A DNA stretch of 64,000 bases from VRUE01 sp963708115 (GTDB lineage Bacteria > Actinomycetota > Thermoleophilia > Solirubrobacterales > 70-9). The notes under the pieces were generated by a model. It was not told where the DNA came from. It saw only the letters and a program-made list of their open reading frames with translations, and made no database searches. Numbering within the stretch: position 1 is the first letter of the stretch; each line of letters begins with the position of its first letter. Positions 9,104 through 17,770 of this stretch are shown in pieces. Location: the NCBI GenBank assembly GCA_963708115.1, contig CAVPRX010000001.1:1178001-1242000 (forward strand). The letters run 5' to 3'. The translations under genes were made by a program, and so were the position numbers.

Positions 9104-9961
9104 GTGGAGGCCGGCATCGCACTTGCGCTCGTCGCGGCACTGATGACGAACCTCGCCTCGCTGCTCAAGCACCGGGGCTGTCACCACGCCACGCCGGTCC
9201 GCCTGCGGCAGCCGCTGCAGAGCGCCCGCTCTCTGGCCGGCTCGCGCTGGTTCGCAGCCGGTTGGGGGCTCGCCGCGGTCGCCTGGCTGATCCACGTCGC
9301 GGCCCTCTCGATGGCGCCGATCTCACTCGTGCAGGCGGTGCTCGCCGGCGGCGCGGTGCTGCTGGCGGTGATGTCGCAGCGGCTCTTCGGCGACCCGGTC
9401 GAGCGGCGGCAATGGCTGGCCCTATTCCTCGGCGGCGGCGGCCTCGCGCTGCTTGCCGTCACCGTGCCGCAGCTGCACGGCAGCCACTCTGAATTCTCGG
9501 CCGGAGCGATCCTCGGCTTCGAGGGAGGGCTGGCGATGCTCGCCGGCGGCCTCGCCCTCGGCCACCGCTCCCAGCGGCTCGCTCAGCGCCACGGGGTACT
9601 CCTCGCCGCGCTCGCCGGGACGCTGATCGCCTTCGCGGGGATCGCGATCAAGGGCCTGTTCGGCGTCGGTGAGATCTCGCTCGCGCTGATCGCTCCCTGG
9701 GTCGCGCTGATCGTCGTCTGCGGAGCGCTGGCCCAGTACACGACGGTGGCCGCGCTGCAGAGAGGCCAGGCGATCGAGGCGATCGGGTTGATCGGCCTGG
9801 TCGCCAACGCCAGCCAGATCGCCGGCGGCGTGCTCGTCTTCGGCGACCCCCTCTCCGCCAACCCGCTCGGCATCGCCCTGCAGAGCGCCGCCTTCGCGAT
9901 GGTCTGCGCCGCGGCCCTGCTGCTGCCCTCGCGCGCGGGCCGCCAGTTGACGCCGGCCTGA
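9104..9961 (+). CDS. DMT/NIPA-like multi-pass transporter
   Basis: The 285-residue product has about nine hydrophobic helices and the internal two-half symmetry of drug/metabolite (EamA) transporters. The halves begin near GIALALVAALMTNLASLLKHRG and GVLLAALAGTLIAFAGIAIKG. The sequence resembles the NIPA magnesium-transporter-like branch more than classical EamA exporters, but no ion-binding residue proves this. The start is a GTG at 9104, shortly after the zinc-ribbon gene, so it may be the last gene of the helicase operon. Confidence 0.75.
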   Translation: MEAGIALALVAALMTNLASLLKHRGCHHATPVRLRQPLQSARSLAGSRWFAAGWGLAAVAWLIHVAALSMAPISLVQAVLAGGAVLLAVMSQRLFGDPVERRQWLALFLGGGGLALLAVTVPQLHGSHSEFSAGAILGFEGGLAMLAGGLALGHRSQRLAQRHGVLLAALAGTLIAFAGIAIKGLFGVGEISLALIAPWVALIVVCGALAQYTTVAALQRGQAIEAIGLIGLVANASQIAGGVLVFGDPLSANPLGIALQSAAFAMVCAAALLLPSRAGRQLTPA

Positions 9962-10040
9962 ACCTCGCTGGACCCCCCTCCGTACTCCGGGCAAAACCTC
10001 GCGGCACGTCGCCGCACCCGCGAACTCAGGAGGCAGTCCC

Positions 10041-10589
10041 GTGACCAAGACCCTTCCAGCCATCGCCATCCTCGCGATCGGCGCACTGCTCGCCGTGGCC
10101 GGCTGCGGTGGCGACAGCTCCAGTTCCGGCGAAGGCGGTGCCTACGGATCGGGGGGCGGCGAAACCGGCACGACGCAGAGCGCCAAGAGCGAAACGGGAG
10201 GCGGCGCAGCTGCCTCCCGTGGCGATGGCGTGGTCGCAGTAGCCAAGAGCCCCGAGCTCGGCACGGCGATCCTCGTCGACTCCAAAGGCTTCACCCTCTA
10301 CGACTTCCACAAGGACAAGGGCACCAAGTCAGCCTGTTACGGAGCCTGCGCGGGCGTCTGGCCGCCGCTGACCACGAGCGGCAAGCCGCAGGCAACGAGT
10401 GGCGCCGAAGCGTCGAAGCTCGGCACGACCAAACGCAGCGACGGCACCATGCAGGTGACCTACGCCGGCCACCCCCTCTACACCTATGCCGCAGACACCA
10501 AGCCCGGCGAGGCGAAGGGCCAGGACATCGACTCCTTCGGCGCCGAGTGGTACGCGCTGGAGTCAAGCGGGGAAGAGGCGGAGGACTAG
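10041..10589 (+). CDS. Secreted-repeat (PF03640-like) lipoprotein
   Basis: The 182-residue product has a lipobox, LAVAGC, with lipidated Cys at residue 22. A Gly/Ser-rich linker follows. Then come two copies of the repeat of secreted proteins of unknown function: GTAILVDSKGFTLYDFHKDK with CYGACAGVWPPL, and MQVTYAGHPLYTYAADTKPG with GAEWYAL. Such proteins sit on the outer face of the membrane; some have been linked to redox or haem functions, but nothing here proves that. The GTG at 10041 has AGGAGG upstream. Its TAG shares the CTAG tetranucleotide with the stop codon of the convergent lipase gene. Confidence 0.87.
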   Translation: MTKTLPAIAILAIGALLAVAGCGGDSSSSGEGGAYGSGGGETGTTQSAKSETGGGAAASRGDGVVAVAKSPELGTAILVDSKGFTLYDFHKDKGTKSACYGACAGVWPPLTTSGKPQATSGAEASKLGTTKRSDGTMQVTYAGHPLYTYAADTKPGEAKGQDIDSFGAEWYALESSGEEAED

Positions 10590-12166
10590 TGGCGTAGGAC
10601 GGCGGTTGCCGTCCAGATCCGCGCGCCGGGTTGCGGCCTGACCCGGATCCGCAGCGCCGAGCGCGACGCGCGGCTCGGCAGGGCCCCTCGGCCGAAGCGG
10701 TCGAGGGGCAGCGGCGTCCACTTGCCGGGGCCGTCGTGCAGCACCCAGACGGCCTGCGGGCGCGGGCCCCGTACACGCAGCCGCACCCCGTCCCCGCGCA
10801 GTTGCAGGATCACGTCGCGGCTAGGATCGCGGCGGATCAGCAGCGCACCGGCGCGTGGTTTCGCGCCGCCCCGCGCCAGGAGGCGCTGCCCGCAGGTCAG
10901 CGCCTGGCCGATGCGCAGGCGTTCGTCGCCGAGCAGCGGCGCCAGGGGAAGCGCGCCGCGGGTGCCGCAGGTCAGGTGGACGCCGTGCCTCACGATCACC
11001 GCGTCCTCCTTGTTCGGGACCGGCAGGTAGCCGCGGCGCGTGGGCAGGACCAGACGCGTCAGCGGCAAGCGCAGCGACGGGGTGGCCGGGATCACCGACG
11101 CCGTGGCGCCGCTCGCCACGTTGCAGAGTGGCCCCGAGGGCTGCGTTTCGCTGACGACTTCGACCACCTTGGCGGAGATCGCCGCGGTGTTGAGCAGCGA
11201 TTCCTCGCTCAGATACTTCATCGAGGCGCCGTGGACGACGGGGTAGGTGCCGCCGACGCGGAAGTTGGGGATCGGCGGCGCCGGGATCGTGTGTTCGTCG
11301 AGGTCCTTCGCGCTGCGGGCGAGCGCGCTCGCTTCGCCGACCAGGCCGTCGTCGGGGACGTAGTAGGGGTAAGGAGCTTCCCTGCCACCGCCACCGACGA
11401 AGGTGCCGGCGATGCCGGTGACTGGGCACTTGCCGATCGTCTGCAACGGGTTCCAGGTGGCCAGGTAGTCGTTGGTCAGCTCTTCGGTCGCGGTCTGGCC
11501 GATGTCGTCGATGATCGCTTCGACCGAGGTCCGCAGGGCGAGGCAGAGGAGGCGTAAGAACTCGCTTTCGCTTTCGCACTTGGCGCCTTCGGTGTCGATC
11601 GCGAGGTCGGCGATGAACGAGCCGGTGTGCGGCGTGCCCAGGGTGGTCAGAGAGAGGACCGAGACACCCTTGTAGGCGCCGTCCTGGGTGATCGCCGAGC
11701 GCGACCAGAGGCCGCCGTCGGAGTGGCCGACCAGCTCGACCCGCTGGACCCCGTAGTTGTCGCGAAGGAAGGCCAGCAACCCGGCCAGGGCCGCGCCGTT
11801 CGCATCGACCGCACCGTTGGAGTCGATGTAGTCAGACTGCGGCGGCGATGGGCCGTCGGGGTCGCAGGGGGTGAGTCCGTTGCCACCGGCCTGCCGAACC
11901 GGGGCGGTGAAGACCTTCTTCCCCGCCGTCTTCAGCGCCGCCGCGACCCCGGTCGGCGGATCCCAGGCTTCGCCCTCCTTGCCGTTGCAGGAGTGATCCG
12001 GCGTCGTGAACGGGGTCTGGGTGTCGAACCCCGAGACGAGGACGACGGCTTCCGGGTAAGGCGGCGCGGCGGCGGCGCTCGCCGCAAAAGCAAGCGTGGC
12101 GGCAGCCACCGCGATGAACGCCGTTGCGGTGGCGAATCGTCCTGCGCTTCTTCTCGAACCGCTCAA
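10586..12166 (-). CDS. Secreted alpha/beta-hydrolase (lipase/esterase-like)
   Basis: With a TTG start at 12166 the product is 526 residues and has a well-formed signal peptide: SGSRRSAGR, then FATATAFIAVAAATLAFAA, cleaved near SAAAA. No ATG or GTG gives a sensible signal peptide. The catalytic Ser lies in VELVGHSDGGLWS (about residue 147), the GxSxG nucleophile elbow. The topology YPEAVVLVSGFDTQTPF with a later PDDGLVGEASAL and PVVHGASMKYL fits secreted lipases of the triacylglycerol-lipase type. About 150 C-terminal residues are Arg-rich and beta-like, with no recognised family. Many Cys residues suggest disulfides. Tail-to-tail with the lipoprotein gene. Confidence 0.75.
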   Translation of the reverse strand: MSGSRRSAGRFATATAFIAVAAATLAFAASAAAAPPYPEAVVLVSGFDTQTPFTTPDHSCNGKEGEAWDPPTGVAAALKTAGKKVFTAPVRQAGGNGLTPCDPDGPSPPQSDYIDSNGAVDANGAALAGLLAFLRDNYGVQRVELVGHSDGGLWSRSAITQDGAYKGVSVLSLTTLGTPHTGSFIADLAIDTEGAKCESESEFLRLLCLALRTSVEAIIDDIGQTATEELTNDYLATWNPLQTIGKCPVTGIAGTFVGGGGREAPYPYYVPDDGLVGEASALARSAKDLDEHTIPAPPIPNFRVGGTYPVVHGASMKYLSEESLLNTAAISAKVVEVVSETQPSGPLCNVASGATASVIPATPSLRLPLTRLVLPTRRGYLPVPNKEDAVIVRHGVHLTCGTRGALPLAPLLGDERLRIGQALTCGQRLLARGGAKPRAGALLIRRDPSRDVILQLRGDGVRLRVRGPRPQAVWVLHDGPGKWTPLPLDRFGRGALPSRASRSALRIRVRPQPGARIWTATAVLRH

Positions 12167-12244
12167 GAAGCGTGGAGGATAGCGCCCGCCCGGGATGCCG
12201 GACGGAGTGGGGCGCGGGCACTCGCCTGGCGCTATCTTCGTCCA

Positions 12245-13168
12245 ATGCCGTCTTCGTCGTGGCCAGCCGTGTCCTATGAGGACTGGACGGCAACCTGCGA
12301 CACGCTTCACGCCCACACCCAGGTGCTGGGAAAGCTCGCGGCCGAACTGGCGCCGGCCGAGCCGCAGTTGCAACACGCGGCGCTGCGCCTGACCGCGCGG
12401 GGATGGGAGACGGCGCCGCTGCCGGCGCCTGATGGCTCGGGGGCGCTGGTCGTGGCGCTCGACCTGCACAGCCACGAGGCGCGGGCCGAGCACAGCGACG
12501 GGCGCTCGCGGCGCATCCCGCTCACCCCACACCGCGCGGTCGGCGAGGTGACGCGGGAGCTGCTCGCCGCCGTCGCCGAGCTCGGCGGCCCGGTGCCGAT
12601 CGACCCCACGCCCCAGGAGGTCACCTGGACGGTCCCGCTCGACCAAGACGACGAACACGCGACCTACGAGCCTGATCAGGTCGGTGCCTACTTCGCAGCG
12701 GCAACCCAGGCCGCCCTTGTCCTTGCCGCTTTCCGCGCTCCCTACCGCGGCCGCTCCAGCCCGATCAACGCCTGGTGGGGCTCCTTCGACCTCGCCGTCA
12801 GCCTCTTCTCCGGCCTCCCCGCCGAGCCACCCTCGGGCGACTTCATCATGCGCAACGCGATGGACTCCCAGGAGGTGGCGCTGGGCTGGTGGCCAGGCGA
12901 TGGGCGCTACGGCAAGGCGGCCTTCTACGCCTACGCGCACCCAGCGCCGGACGGGTTCAAGGGCGCGGCGCTCGAGCCGGAGGGCGCCCGCTGGCATGAC
13001 GACCTCGGCGAGTACGTGCTCGACTGGGACGACGTCCGCGCCGCCCCCGACCCCCATGCCTACGCGCTCGAGTTCGCCCGCTCGGCGTTCCGCCATGCCT
13101 GCCTGGTCTGCGGCTGGGACGAGACGCTCTCCGCCAGCGCCGAGGGCACGCCTCCCCCAGTCGTTTAG
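12245..13168 (+). CDS. DUF5996 family protein
   Basis: The 307-residue product matches the pattern of DUF5996: WPAVSYEDWTATCDTLHAHT at the N-terminus, VTWTVPLDQDDEHATYEPDQ in the middle, then INAWWGSFDLAVSLFSG, then GWWPGDGRYGKAAFYAYAHP, and GEYVLDWDDVRAAPDPHAYA near the end. The family is cytoplasmic, widely distributed and of unknown function. The conserved Trp, Asp and His residues suggest an enzyme or a ligand-binding fold. The ATG at 12245 is chosen because family members begin with this WPxxxY segment. It is divergent from the lipase gene, with only about 80 bp between. Confidence 0.85.
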   Translation: MPSSSWPAVSYEDWTATCDTLHAHTQVLGKLAAELAPAEPQLQHAALRLTARGWETAPLPAPDGSGALVVALDLHSHEARAEHSDGRSRRIPLTPHRAVGEVTRELLAAVAELGGPVPIDPTPQEVTWTVPLDQDDEHATYEPDQVGAYFAAATQAALVLAAFRAPYRGRSSPINAWWGSFDLAVSLFSGLPAEPPSGDFIMRNAMDSQEVALGWWPGDGRYGKAAFYAYAHPAPDGFKGAALEPEGARWHDDLGEYVLDWDDVRAAPDPHAYALEFARSAFRHACLVCGWDETLSASAEGTPPPVV

Positions 13169-13224
13169 GTCAGAATCCTCAACCGATCTCTGTTCTCCAG
13201 GCAAGTCCCCAGAAAGGCGAGACG

Positions 13225-14067
13225 ATGGCGACGATCACCGAGCGCGAGGCGGGTCAGATCGAGGCGGCAAACGCAGGCGGCCGCACCCCGGTCGTGTTCA
13301 TCCACGGGCTCTGGCTGTTGGCGAGCAGCTGGGAGCGCTGGGTGACCCTCTTCGAGGAGGCGGGCTACGCGCCGGTCGCCGCCGATTGGCCCGACGACCC
13401 GGCGTCGGTAGAGGAGGCGCGGGCGAATCCCGAAGCCTTCGCGGGCAAGTCGGTCGGGCAGGTCGCCGACCACATGGCCGAGGTGATCGGCGCGCTGAAC
13501 AAGAAGCCCGCCGTGGTCGGTCACTCCTTCGGCGGGCTGATCGCGCAGAACATCGCCGGGCGCGGCATCTCCGCCGCCACGGTCGCCGTCGACCCGGCGC
13601 CGTTCAAAGGCGTGCTGCCGCTGCCGATCGCGGCCCTGCGCGCGACCCTGCCGGTGACCCGCAACCCGCTCAACCGCGGCCGCGCCGTCACCCTCACCCC
13701 CGACCAGTTCCGCTACGGCTGGGCCAACGCCGTCGACGCTGCCGAGGCGAAGGCGCTCTACGACGAGTTCCACGTCGCCGCCCCCGGCCTGCCGATCTTC
13801 CAGGCGGCGCTGGCCAATCTCAATCCCAGCGCCGAGACCAGGGTCGACACGGAGAACCCGGACCGCGGCCCGCTGCTGATCTTCACCGGCGAAAAGGACC
13901 ACGCGGTACCGCCGGCGATGAGCAACGCCGCCTTCAAGAAGCAGCAGCGCAACCCAGGGGTAACTGAGCTGGCGGAGATGCCCAACCGCGGCCACTCGCT
14001 GACCATCGACACCGGCTGGCGCGAGATCGCCGACCGCTCGCTGGACTTCGTCAAGCGCTTCGTCTAG
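13225..14067 (+). CDS. Alpha/beta-fold hydrolase
   Basis: The 280-residue cytoplasmic product has the oxyanion HGLW motif (TPVVFIHGLWLLASSWERW) and nucleophile Ser in VVGHSFGGLIAQ. The acidic residue is in the LLIFTGEKDHAVPP stretch, and the catalytic His in MPNRGHSLTID. This is the complete hydrolase triad of the esterase or non-haem peroxidase-like branch. The substrate is unknown. The ATG at 13225 has AAGGCGAGA upstream. It is the first of four plus-strand genes with short gaps that may be co-transcribed. Confidence 0.88.
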   Translation: MATITEREAGQIEAANAGGRTPVVFIHGLWLLASSWERWVTLFEEAGYAPVAADWPDDPASVEEARANPEAFAGKSVGQVADHMAEVIGALNKKPAVVGHSFGGLIAQNIAGRGISAATVAVDPAPFKGVLPLPIAALRATLPVTRNPLNRGRAVTLTPDQFRYGWANAVDAAEAKALYDEFHVAAPGLPIFQAALANLNPSAETRVDTENPDRGPLLIFTGEKDHAVPPAMSNAAFKKQQRNPGVTELAEMPNRGHSLTIDTGWREIADRSLDFVKRFV

Positions 14068-14101
14068 ATAATCAGCTTTACCTGAGTATCCTTGGTGGCC
14101 G

Positions 14102-14689
14102 ATGGCGGTCACCTTCATCACCCTCGGGCCAACCGGTACCTGTCACGAGCGGGCGGTGGAACGCTACGCAGAGTTCCAGGGGATAGAGGACTACGGGATC
14201 GAGCTGATCGTCGACTTCTTCGTCGGCCTGGAGATGCTGCGCGAGACTCCCGGCGCCTTCCTCGTCCAGTGCAGCGCCCACCCCAAGGTGCACGAGATCA
14301 CCGAGAAATACTGGACCGAGGTCTGGGTCGTCGACACCTTCATCTACCCGACCAAGCACCTGGTCCTGCTCAGCCGCAAGGAGGTCGAGAAACCGCGCTC
14401 GCTCGGGATCGTGCCGGCGACCAAGGGATACGTCGACCTCTCGCGGTGGGAGGAGGTGATCGACGTCGCCTCGAAGCCGATCGTCGCCGAAGAGCTGCTC
14501 GCCGGTCGCTACGACTCCGGCCTGACCCACATGGAGCACGTCGAGGAGCACGCGGACGAGCTGCGACTCGACCTCGACATCGGCGAAATCGACACCACCT
14601 GGGTCGTCTACGGACGTGAGAAGCGCTTCGGTGGCGAGGTGATCGGCATCCCCTCGGCCGAGCTCTTCCGCCCGCCCCAGCTAGTCTGA
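14102..14689 (+). CDS. Prephenate-dehydratase-fold protein, BacA-like
   Basis: The 195-residue product begins with the prephenate dehydratase opening VTFITLGPTGTCHERAVERY. It retains the class II periplasmic-binding-like fold, with DSGLTHMEHVEEHADEL where dehydratases have the second lobe. The closest named type I can suggest is BacA, the prephenate decarboxylase of bacilysin synthesis. The canonical TRF dehydratase motif and the ACT regulatory domain are absent, so it is unlikely to make phenylpyruvate for primary metabolism. The neighbouring SDR and hydrolase genes would fit a small secondary pathway, but that is inference. Confidence 0.55.
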   Translation: MAVTFITLGPTGTCHERAVERYAEFQGIEDYGIELIVDFFVGLEMLRETPGAFLVQCSAHPKVHEITEKYWTEVWVVDTFIYPTKHLVLLSRKEVEKPRSLGIVPATKGYVDLSRWEEVIDVASKPIVAEELLAGRYDSGLTHMEHVEEHADELRLDLDIGEIDTTWVVYGREKRFGGEVIGIPSAELFRPPQLV

Positions 14690-14695
14690 GCAGCC

Positions 14696-15457
14696 ATGAA
14701 GGTGGCCGTGGTCGGCGGGACCGGAGTCCTGGGCAAGCCCTTGGTGGCTGAGCTGGCCGCGCGGGGAGACGAGGTGCTGGCGCTGAGCCGCACGGCGCCG
14801 CGGAAGCTGCCGGACGGGGCGTCGCATCGTCGTATCGACCTGACCACCGGCGACGGCCTGGCCGAGGCGCTCGCCGGCATCGAGGTCATCGTCGACGCCT
14901 CGAACTCGAGCACGCCGCGGCGCGCGGCCCCGGTCATGGTCGAGGGCACGAAGCGGCTGCTGAACGCCGGGGCGGAGGCCGGCGCCCGGCACTACGTCGG
15001 CGTCTCGATTGTCGGCTGCGAGCGGGTGCCGATGGCCTACTACAAGGTCAAGGTCCAGCAGGAGGAGGCGATCGCCGCCGGCGCGATCCCATGGAGCCTG
15101 TTGAACGCGACCCAGTTCCACACGCTGATCGACTACCTGTTCAAGCAGGACGCGCGCTTCGGGATCGTCCGGTCCGGCAGCGCCCGCTTCCAGCCGATCG
15201 ACCCGCCGGTGGTGGCGGAACGCTTGGCCGCGGCGGCCCACGCCGAGCCGGCCGGCCGGCTCCCGGACGTCGCCGGCCCCGAAGTGCTGACGCTGTCTGA
15301 GCTGGCCAAAGCCTGGCGGCGGGCGGGCCATAGAGCGCTTCCGTTGCGGTTTCCGATGGTCGGTCCGATCGGTCGCCCGTTGCGCGAAGGGGCTCTCTGC
15401 AATCCGGATGCGGCGGCCGGCGGTCGCACCTTCGAGCAGTGGCTTGCCGATGCCTGA
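14696..15457 (+). CDS. NAD(P)-binding SDR / NmrA-like protein
   Basis: The 253-residue product opens with MKVAVVGGTGVLGKPLVAEL, an atypical-SDR Rossmann motif (GGTGVLG). EVIVDASNSSTPRRA and GARHYVGVSIVG follow, then YYKVKVQQEEAI, which has the YxxxK-like pair of NmrA and atypical SDR proteins. Such proteins are either reductases or redox-sensing regulators. The ATG lies 6 nt after the previous stop codon, and its own 3' end overlaps the next gene. The substrate is unknown. Confidence 0.83.
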   Translation: MKVAVVGGTGVLGKPLVAELAARGDEVLALSRTAPRKLPDGASHRRIDLTTGDGLAEALAGIEVIVDASNSSTPRRAAPVMVEGTKRLLNAGAEAGARHYVGVSIVGCERVPMAYYKVKVQQEEAIAAGAIPWSLLNATQFHTLIDYLFKQDARFGIVRSGSARFQPIDPPVVAERLAAAAHAEPAGRLPDVAGPEVLTLSELAKAWRRAGHRALPLRFPMVGPIGRPLREGALCNPDAAAGGRTFEQWLADA

Positions 15458-15890
15458 GCGGGGCGGCGAGCAGATGCGCGCGCCGAGCACCGCTCGTATC
15501 GCTCTGGCAATTCTGGTCCTCTCCGCCGCCTCCGTCGGCATCCCCGCGGCACTCGCGCCGCACGCCTTCTACAGCGACTTCCCCTTCCTCGCCCACTGGG
15601 TCGACCGCATCCCCCCTTACAACGAGCACCTGGTCACCGATGTCGGCGGCCTCTACCTCGGCTTCACTGTGCTCTTCGCCTGGGCGGCCTGGACGCTGCA
15701 GCCGACCCTGGTCCGGGCGGCCTGCTCGGCCTGGCTGCTCGCCGCCGCGCTCCACCTCGGCTTCCACGCCACCCACCTCGACAACTTCGACACCGCCGAC
15801 GCGATCGCCGAGCTCACCTCCCTCGCCTTCCTGCTGATCCCCCCGCCGCTGGCGATCTGGGCGGTGGGTCAGGAACCGGCGACGCGATAG
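15450..15890 (+). CDS. Four-helix integral membrane protein
   Basis: The 146-residue product has four predicted membrane helices: ARIALAILVLSAASVGIPAA, TDVGGLYLGFTVLFAWAAW, LVRAACSAWLLAAALHLGF and LTSLAFLLIPPPLAIWAV. The ATG at 15450 overlaps the upstream SDR stop codon. An alternative ATG at 15474 has a GGCGAG site and gives 138 residues. Conserved His and Asp residues between helices 3 and 4 (FHATHLDNFDTADAIAEL) resemble small redox or ion-channel-like membrane proteins, but no family is certain. The 3' end overlaps the convergent cyclase gene by about 20 bp. Confidence 0.75.
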   Translation: MPERGGEQMRAPSTARIALAILVLSAASVGIPAALAPHAFYSDFPFLAHWVDRIPPYNEHLVTDVGGLYLGFTVLFAWAAWTLQPTLVRAACSAWLLAAALHLGFHATHLDNFDTADAIAELTSLAFLLIPPPLAIWAVGQEPATR

Positions 15891-17212
15891 AGGTCCCACT
15901 CGTCGGGGACGCCCTTGAGGGCGTGGCGGCCGGCGGGCTCGAACTCGACTCCCGAGCCGACGGCGAGGTCGCGGACCGTGCGCGAGGCGAGAACGTCTCC
16001 CGCCCCGGCCAGAGCGGCGATCCGGGCCGCGACGTGGACGGCGATGCCACCGACGTCGTCGCCCATCAGCTCGACCTCACCGGCGTGGAGCCCGGCCCGC
16101 ACCTCGATCCCCAGCTCGGGCATCTCGTCGGCGATCGCCCGCGCGCACTGGGCGGCGCGGCTCGGACCGTCGAAGACGGCGAGGAAGCCGTCCCCCGTCG
16201 TCTTCACCTCGCGGCCGTCGTAGCGGCCGAGCAGGTCGCGGACCCGCTGCTGATGCCGCTCGAGCAGGTCGCGCCAGCGGTGGTCGCCGAGCTTGGCGGC
16301 GAGCCGGGTCGAGTCAACGATGTCGGTGAAGAGGACCGTGGCCAGCACCCGCTCGGAAACCGGTGCCGGACGAACCCCGGTGAGGAACTCCTCGATCGCC
16401 GCCAGCGCCGCCTCGCTGTCGCCGACCCAGGGGAAGTGGTCCCTCCCCTCCAGCTCGGCGTAGGAGCTGCCGTCGATCTGCTCTGCGAGCCAGCGCCCGG
16501 CGCGGTAGTTGACCGCCTGGTCCTGGCGCCGGTGTAGGACCAGGGTCGGCGCCTGGATCAACGGCAGGGCGCCGCGCACATCGGTGTCGAGGAACATCTC
16601 GAGCAGCTGCTGGACCCGCATCGGGCTGGCCGCCTGGCGCTCGACGCGGGCCTGGAACTCGCGCGCGCGAGGCTCCGCGGCCATGCTCGGCGAGAAGATC
16701 TCGATCGTCGTCCCCTGTCCCCACATCGGCCCGATCAGCTCGTCCTGGGCTTCCTGCACCGCCTCGCGCGGAGGAGCCCAGGGATAGTCGGCGGCGGCGG
16801 TCGAGCGCGCCATCGCCCCCCAGAGCACGAGGGCCGAGGTGCGCTCGGGGTAGGTGGCGGCGAAGAGCATGCACATGGTCGCGCCCTCGGACATGCCGAG
16901 CAGCGCCGCTCGCCCGCAGCCGGCGGCATCCATCACGGCACGAACGTCGTCCATCCGCTCCTCGAGCGTCGCCGGGCGCGGCACCGGGTCGGAGAGGCCG
17001 ACGCCGCGGCGGTCGAAGACGATCACGCGGGCGAAGGAGCCGAGGCGGTGCAGGAAGTGGGAGAGCAGCGGGTTCTCCCAGATCAGGTCGAGGTGCGATA
17101 GGAAGGGGAAGGCGAGGACCAGGTCCACCTCGCCCTCGCCGAACACCTGGTAGGCGATGCCGATCTCTCCGCTGCGCGCGTATCGGGTCTCGGGGGCCAT
17201 CCCGCCGCTCAC
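15869..17212 (-). CDS. Alpha/beta-hydrolase fused to class III adenylate/guanylate cyclase
   Basis: The 447-residue cytoplasmic product has an alpha/beta-hydrolase domain (about 1-270) with the nucleophile elbow GMSEGA, the FDRRGVGLSDP stretch and a possible His in GRDHFPWVGD. A class III nucleotide cyclase domain follows (about 280-445): VLFTDIVDSTRLAAKLGDHR holds the first metal Asp, KTTGDGFLAVF the second, and GIAVHVAARIAALAGAGDV the dimer-facing part. It should make cAMP or cGMP, perhaps in response to a ligand bound by the hydrolase-like domain. This fusion is known in actinobacteria. The GTG at 17212 and the ATG at 17200 are both possible starts. No cyclic-nucleotide effector is in the window. 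Confidence 0.88.
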   Translation of the reverse strand: MSGGMAPETRYARSGEIGIAYQVFGEGEVDLVLAFPFLSHLDLIWENPLLSHFLHRLGSFARVIVFDRRGVGLSDPVPRPATLEERMDDVRAVMDAAGCGRAALLGMSEGATMCMLFAATYPERTSALVLWGAMARSTAAADYPWAPPREAVQEAQDELIGPMWGQGTTIEIFSPSMAAEPRAREFQARVERQAASPMRVQQLLEMFLDTDVRGALPLIQAPTLVLHRRQDQAVNYRAGRWLAEQIDGSSYAELEGRDHFPWVGDSEAALAAIEEFLTGVRPAPVSERVLATVLFTDIVDSTRLAAKLGDHRWRDLLERHQQRVRDLLGRYDGREVKTTGDGFLAVFDGPSRAAQCARAIADEMPELGIEVRAGLHAGEVELMGDDVGGIAVHVAARIAALAGAGDVLASRTVRDLAVGSGVEFEPAGRHALKGVPDEWDLYRVAGS

Positions 17213-17234
17213 ACTACGCCGCGCCGGGCAACCG

Positions 17235-17693
17235 TCAAGGCGAGTGCGCCTCAGACGTTGCTGCTGCCCGAGCGAGCAGGTCGCGCAAAGCGCGCTGATC
17301 AGCCGCGGACATGGCGTCGAGCCAGGGCGGCGGTTTCTCCACCGCGCGCATCAGGCGGGCGCGCAGGCGCCGGCCGTCGGCGGTGAGCTCGATCAGCTTC
17401 ACCCTGCGGTCGCCCCCGGAGGGGGTGCGGCGAGCGAGGCCGCGCTCTTCGAGGCCGTCGACGATGCCGGTGACGTTGGAGCGGTCGCAATGGAGCACGT
17501 CGGCGATCTCGCTCATCGTCCGCGGCTCCGCGAGCGCGCGGAGGGCGCCGAAGGAGGCCGGCCGAAGGCCGAGCTCGCGCACGATAGGGAGGAACGGGGG
17601 CGGGTATACGAGACCGGTGAGCAGGCCCCATGCCTCAGCAGCCGGGTCCTTTACGCCCGCCCCGCGCCCACGCTTTGCCTTCGCCTCACCCAT
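17235..17693 (-). CDS. MarR family transcriptional regulator
   Basis: The 152-residue product has the winged helix-turn-helix of MarR proteins: EPRTMSEIADVLHCDRSNVT as the recognition helix, then GLEERGLARRTPSGGDRRVK as the wing. Flanking helices form the dimer. The ATG at 17693 begins MGEAKAKRG; seven more residues could be added by an upstream start. It is divergent from an ABC exporter operon, and the DNA between them holds a perfect palindrome, so it most likely represses the exporter and responds to a small drug-like ligand. Confidence 0.88.
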   Translation of the reverse strand: MGEAKAKRGRGAGVKDPAAEAWGLLTGLVYPPPFLPIVRELGLRPASFGALRALAEPRTMSEIADVLHCDRSNVTGIVDGLEERGLARRTPSGGDRRVKLIELTADGRRLRARLMRAVEKPPPWLDAMSAADQRALRDLLARAAATSEAHSP

Positions 17694-17725
17694 CGGGATG
17701 CATACTAATCTCAATCATGGTAAAC

Positions 17726-17738
17726 CTCAACTATTGAG
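17726..17738. promoter_or_regulatory. Probable MarR operator
   Basis: CTCAA, CTA, TTGAG is a perfect 5-bp inverted repeat located 33 bp upstream of the ABC ATPase start and 33 bp upstream of the MarR start. A related half site, CTCAA, occurs at 17710-17714. Confidence 0.5.
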
Positions 17739-17770
17739 CTTTGCCCGCAACACGCAAAGGCTGGTGTGAG

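Noticed and set aside
12167..13204. An N-terminal extension of the lipase to a start at 13204
   Set aside because: It would overlap the DUF5996 gene on the other strand for its whole length, and the signal peptide after TTG 12166 marks the real start.
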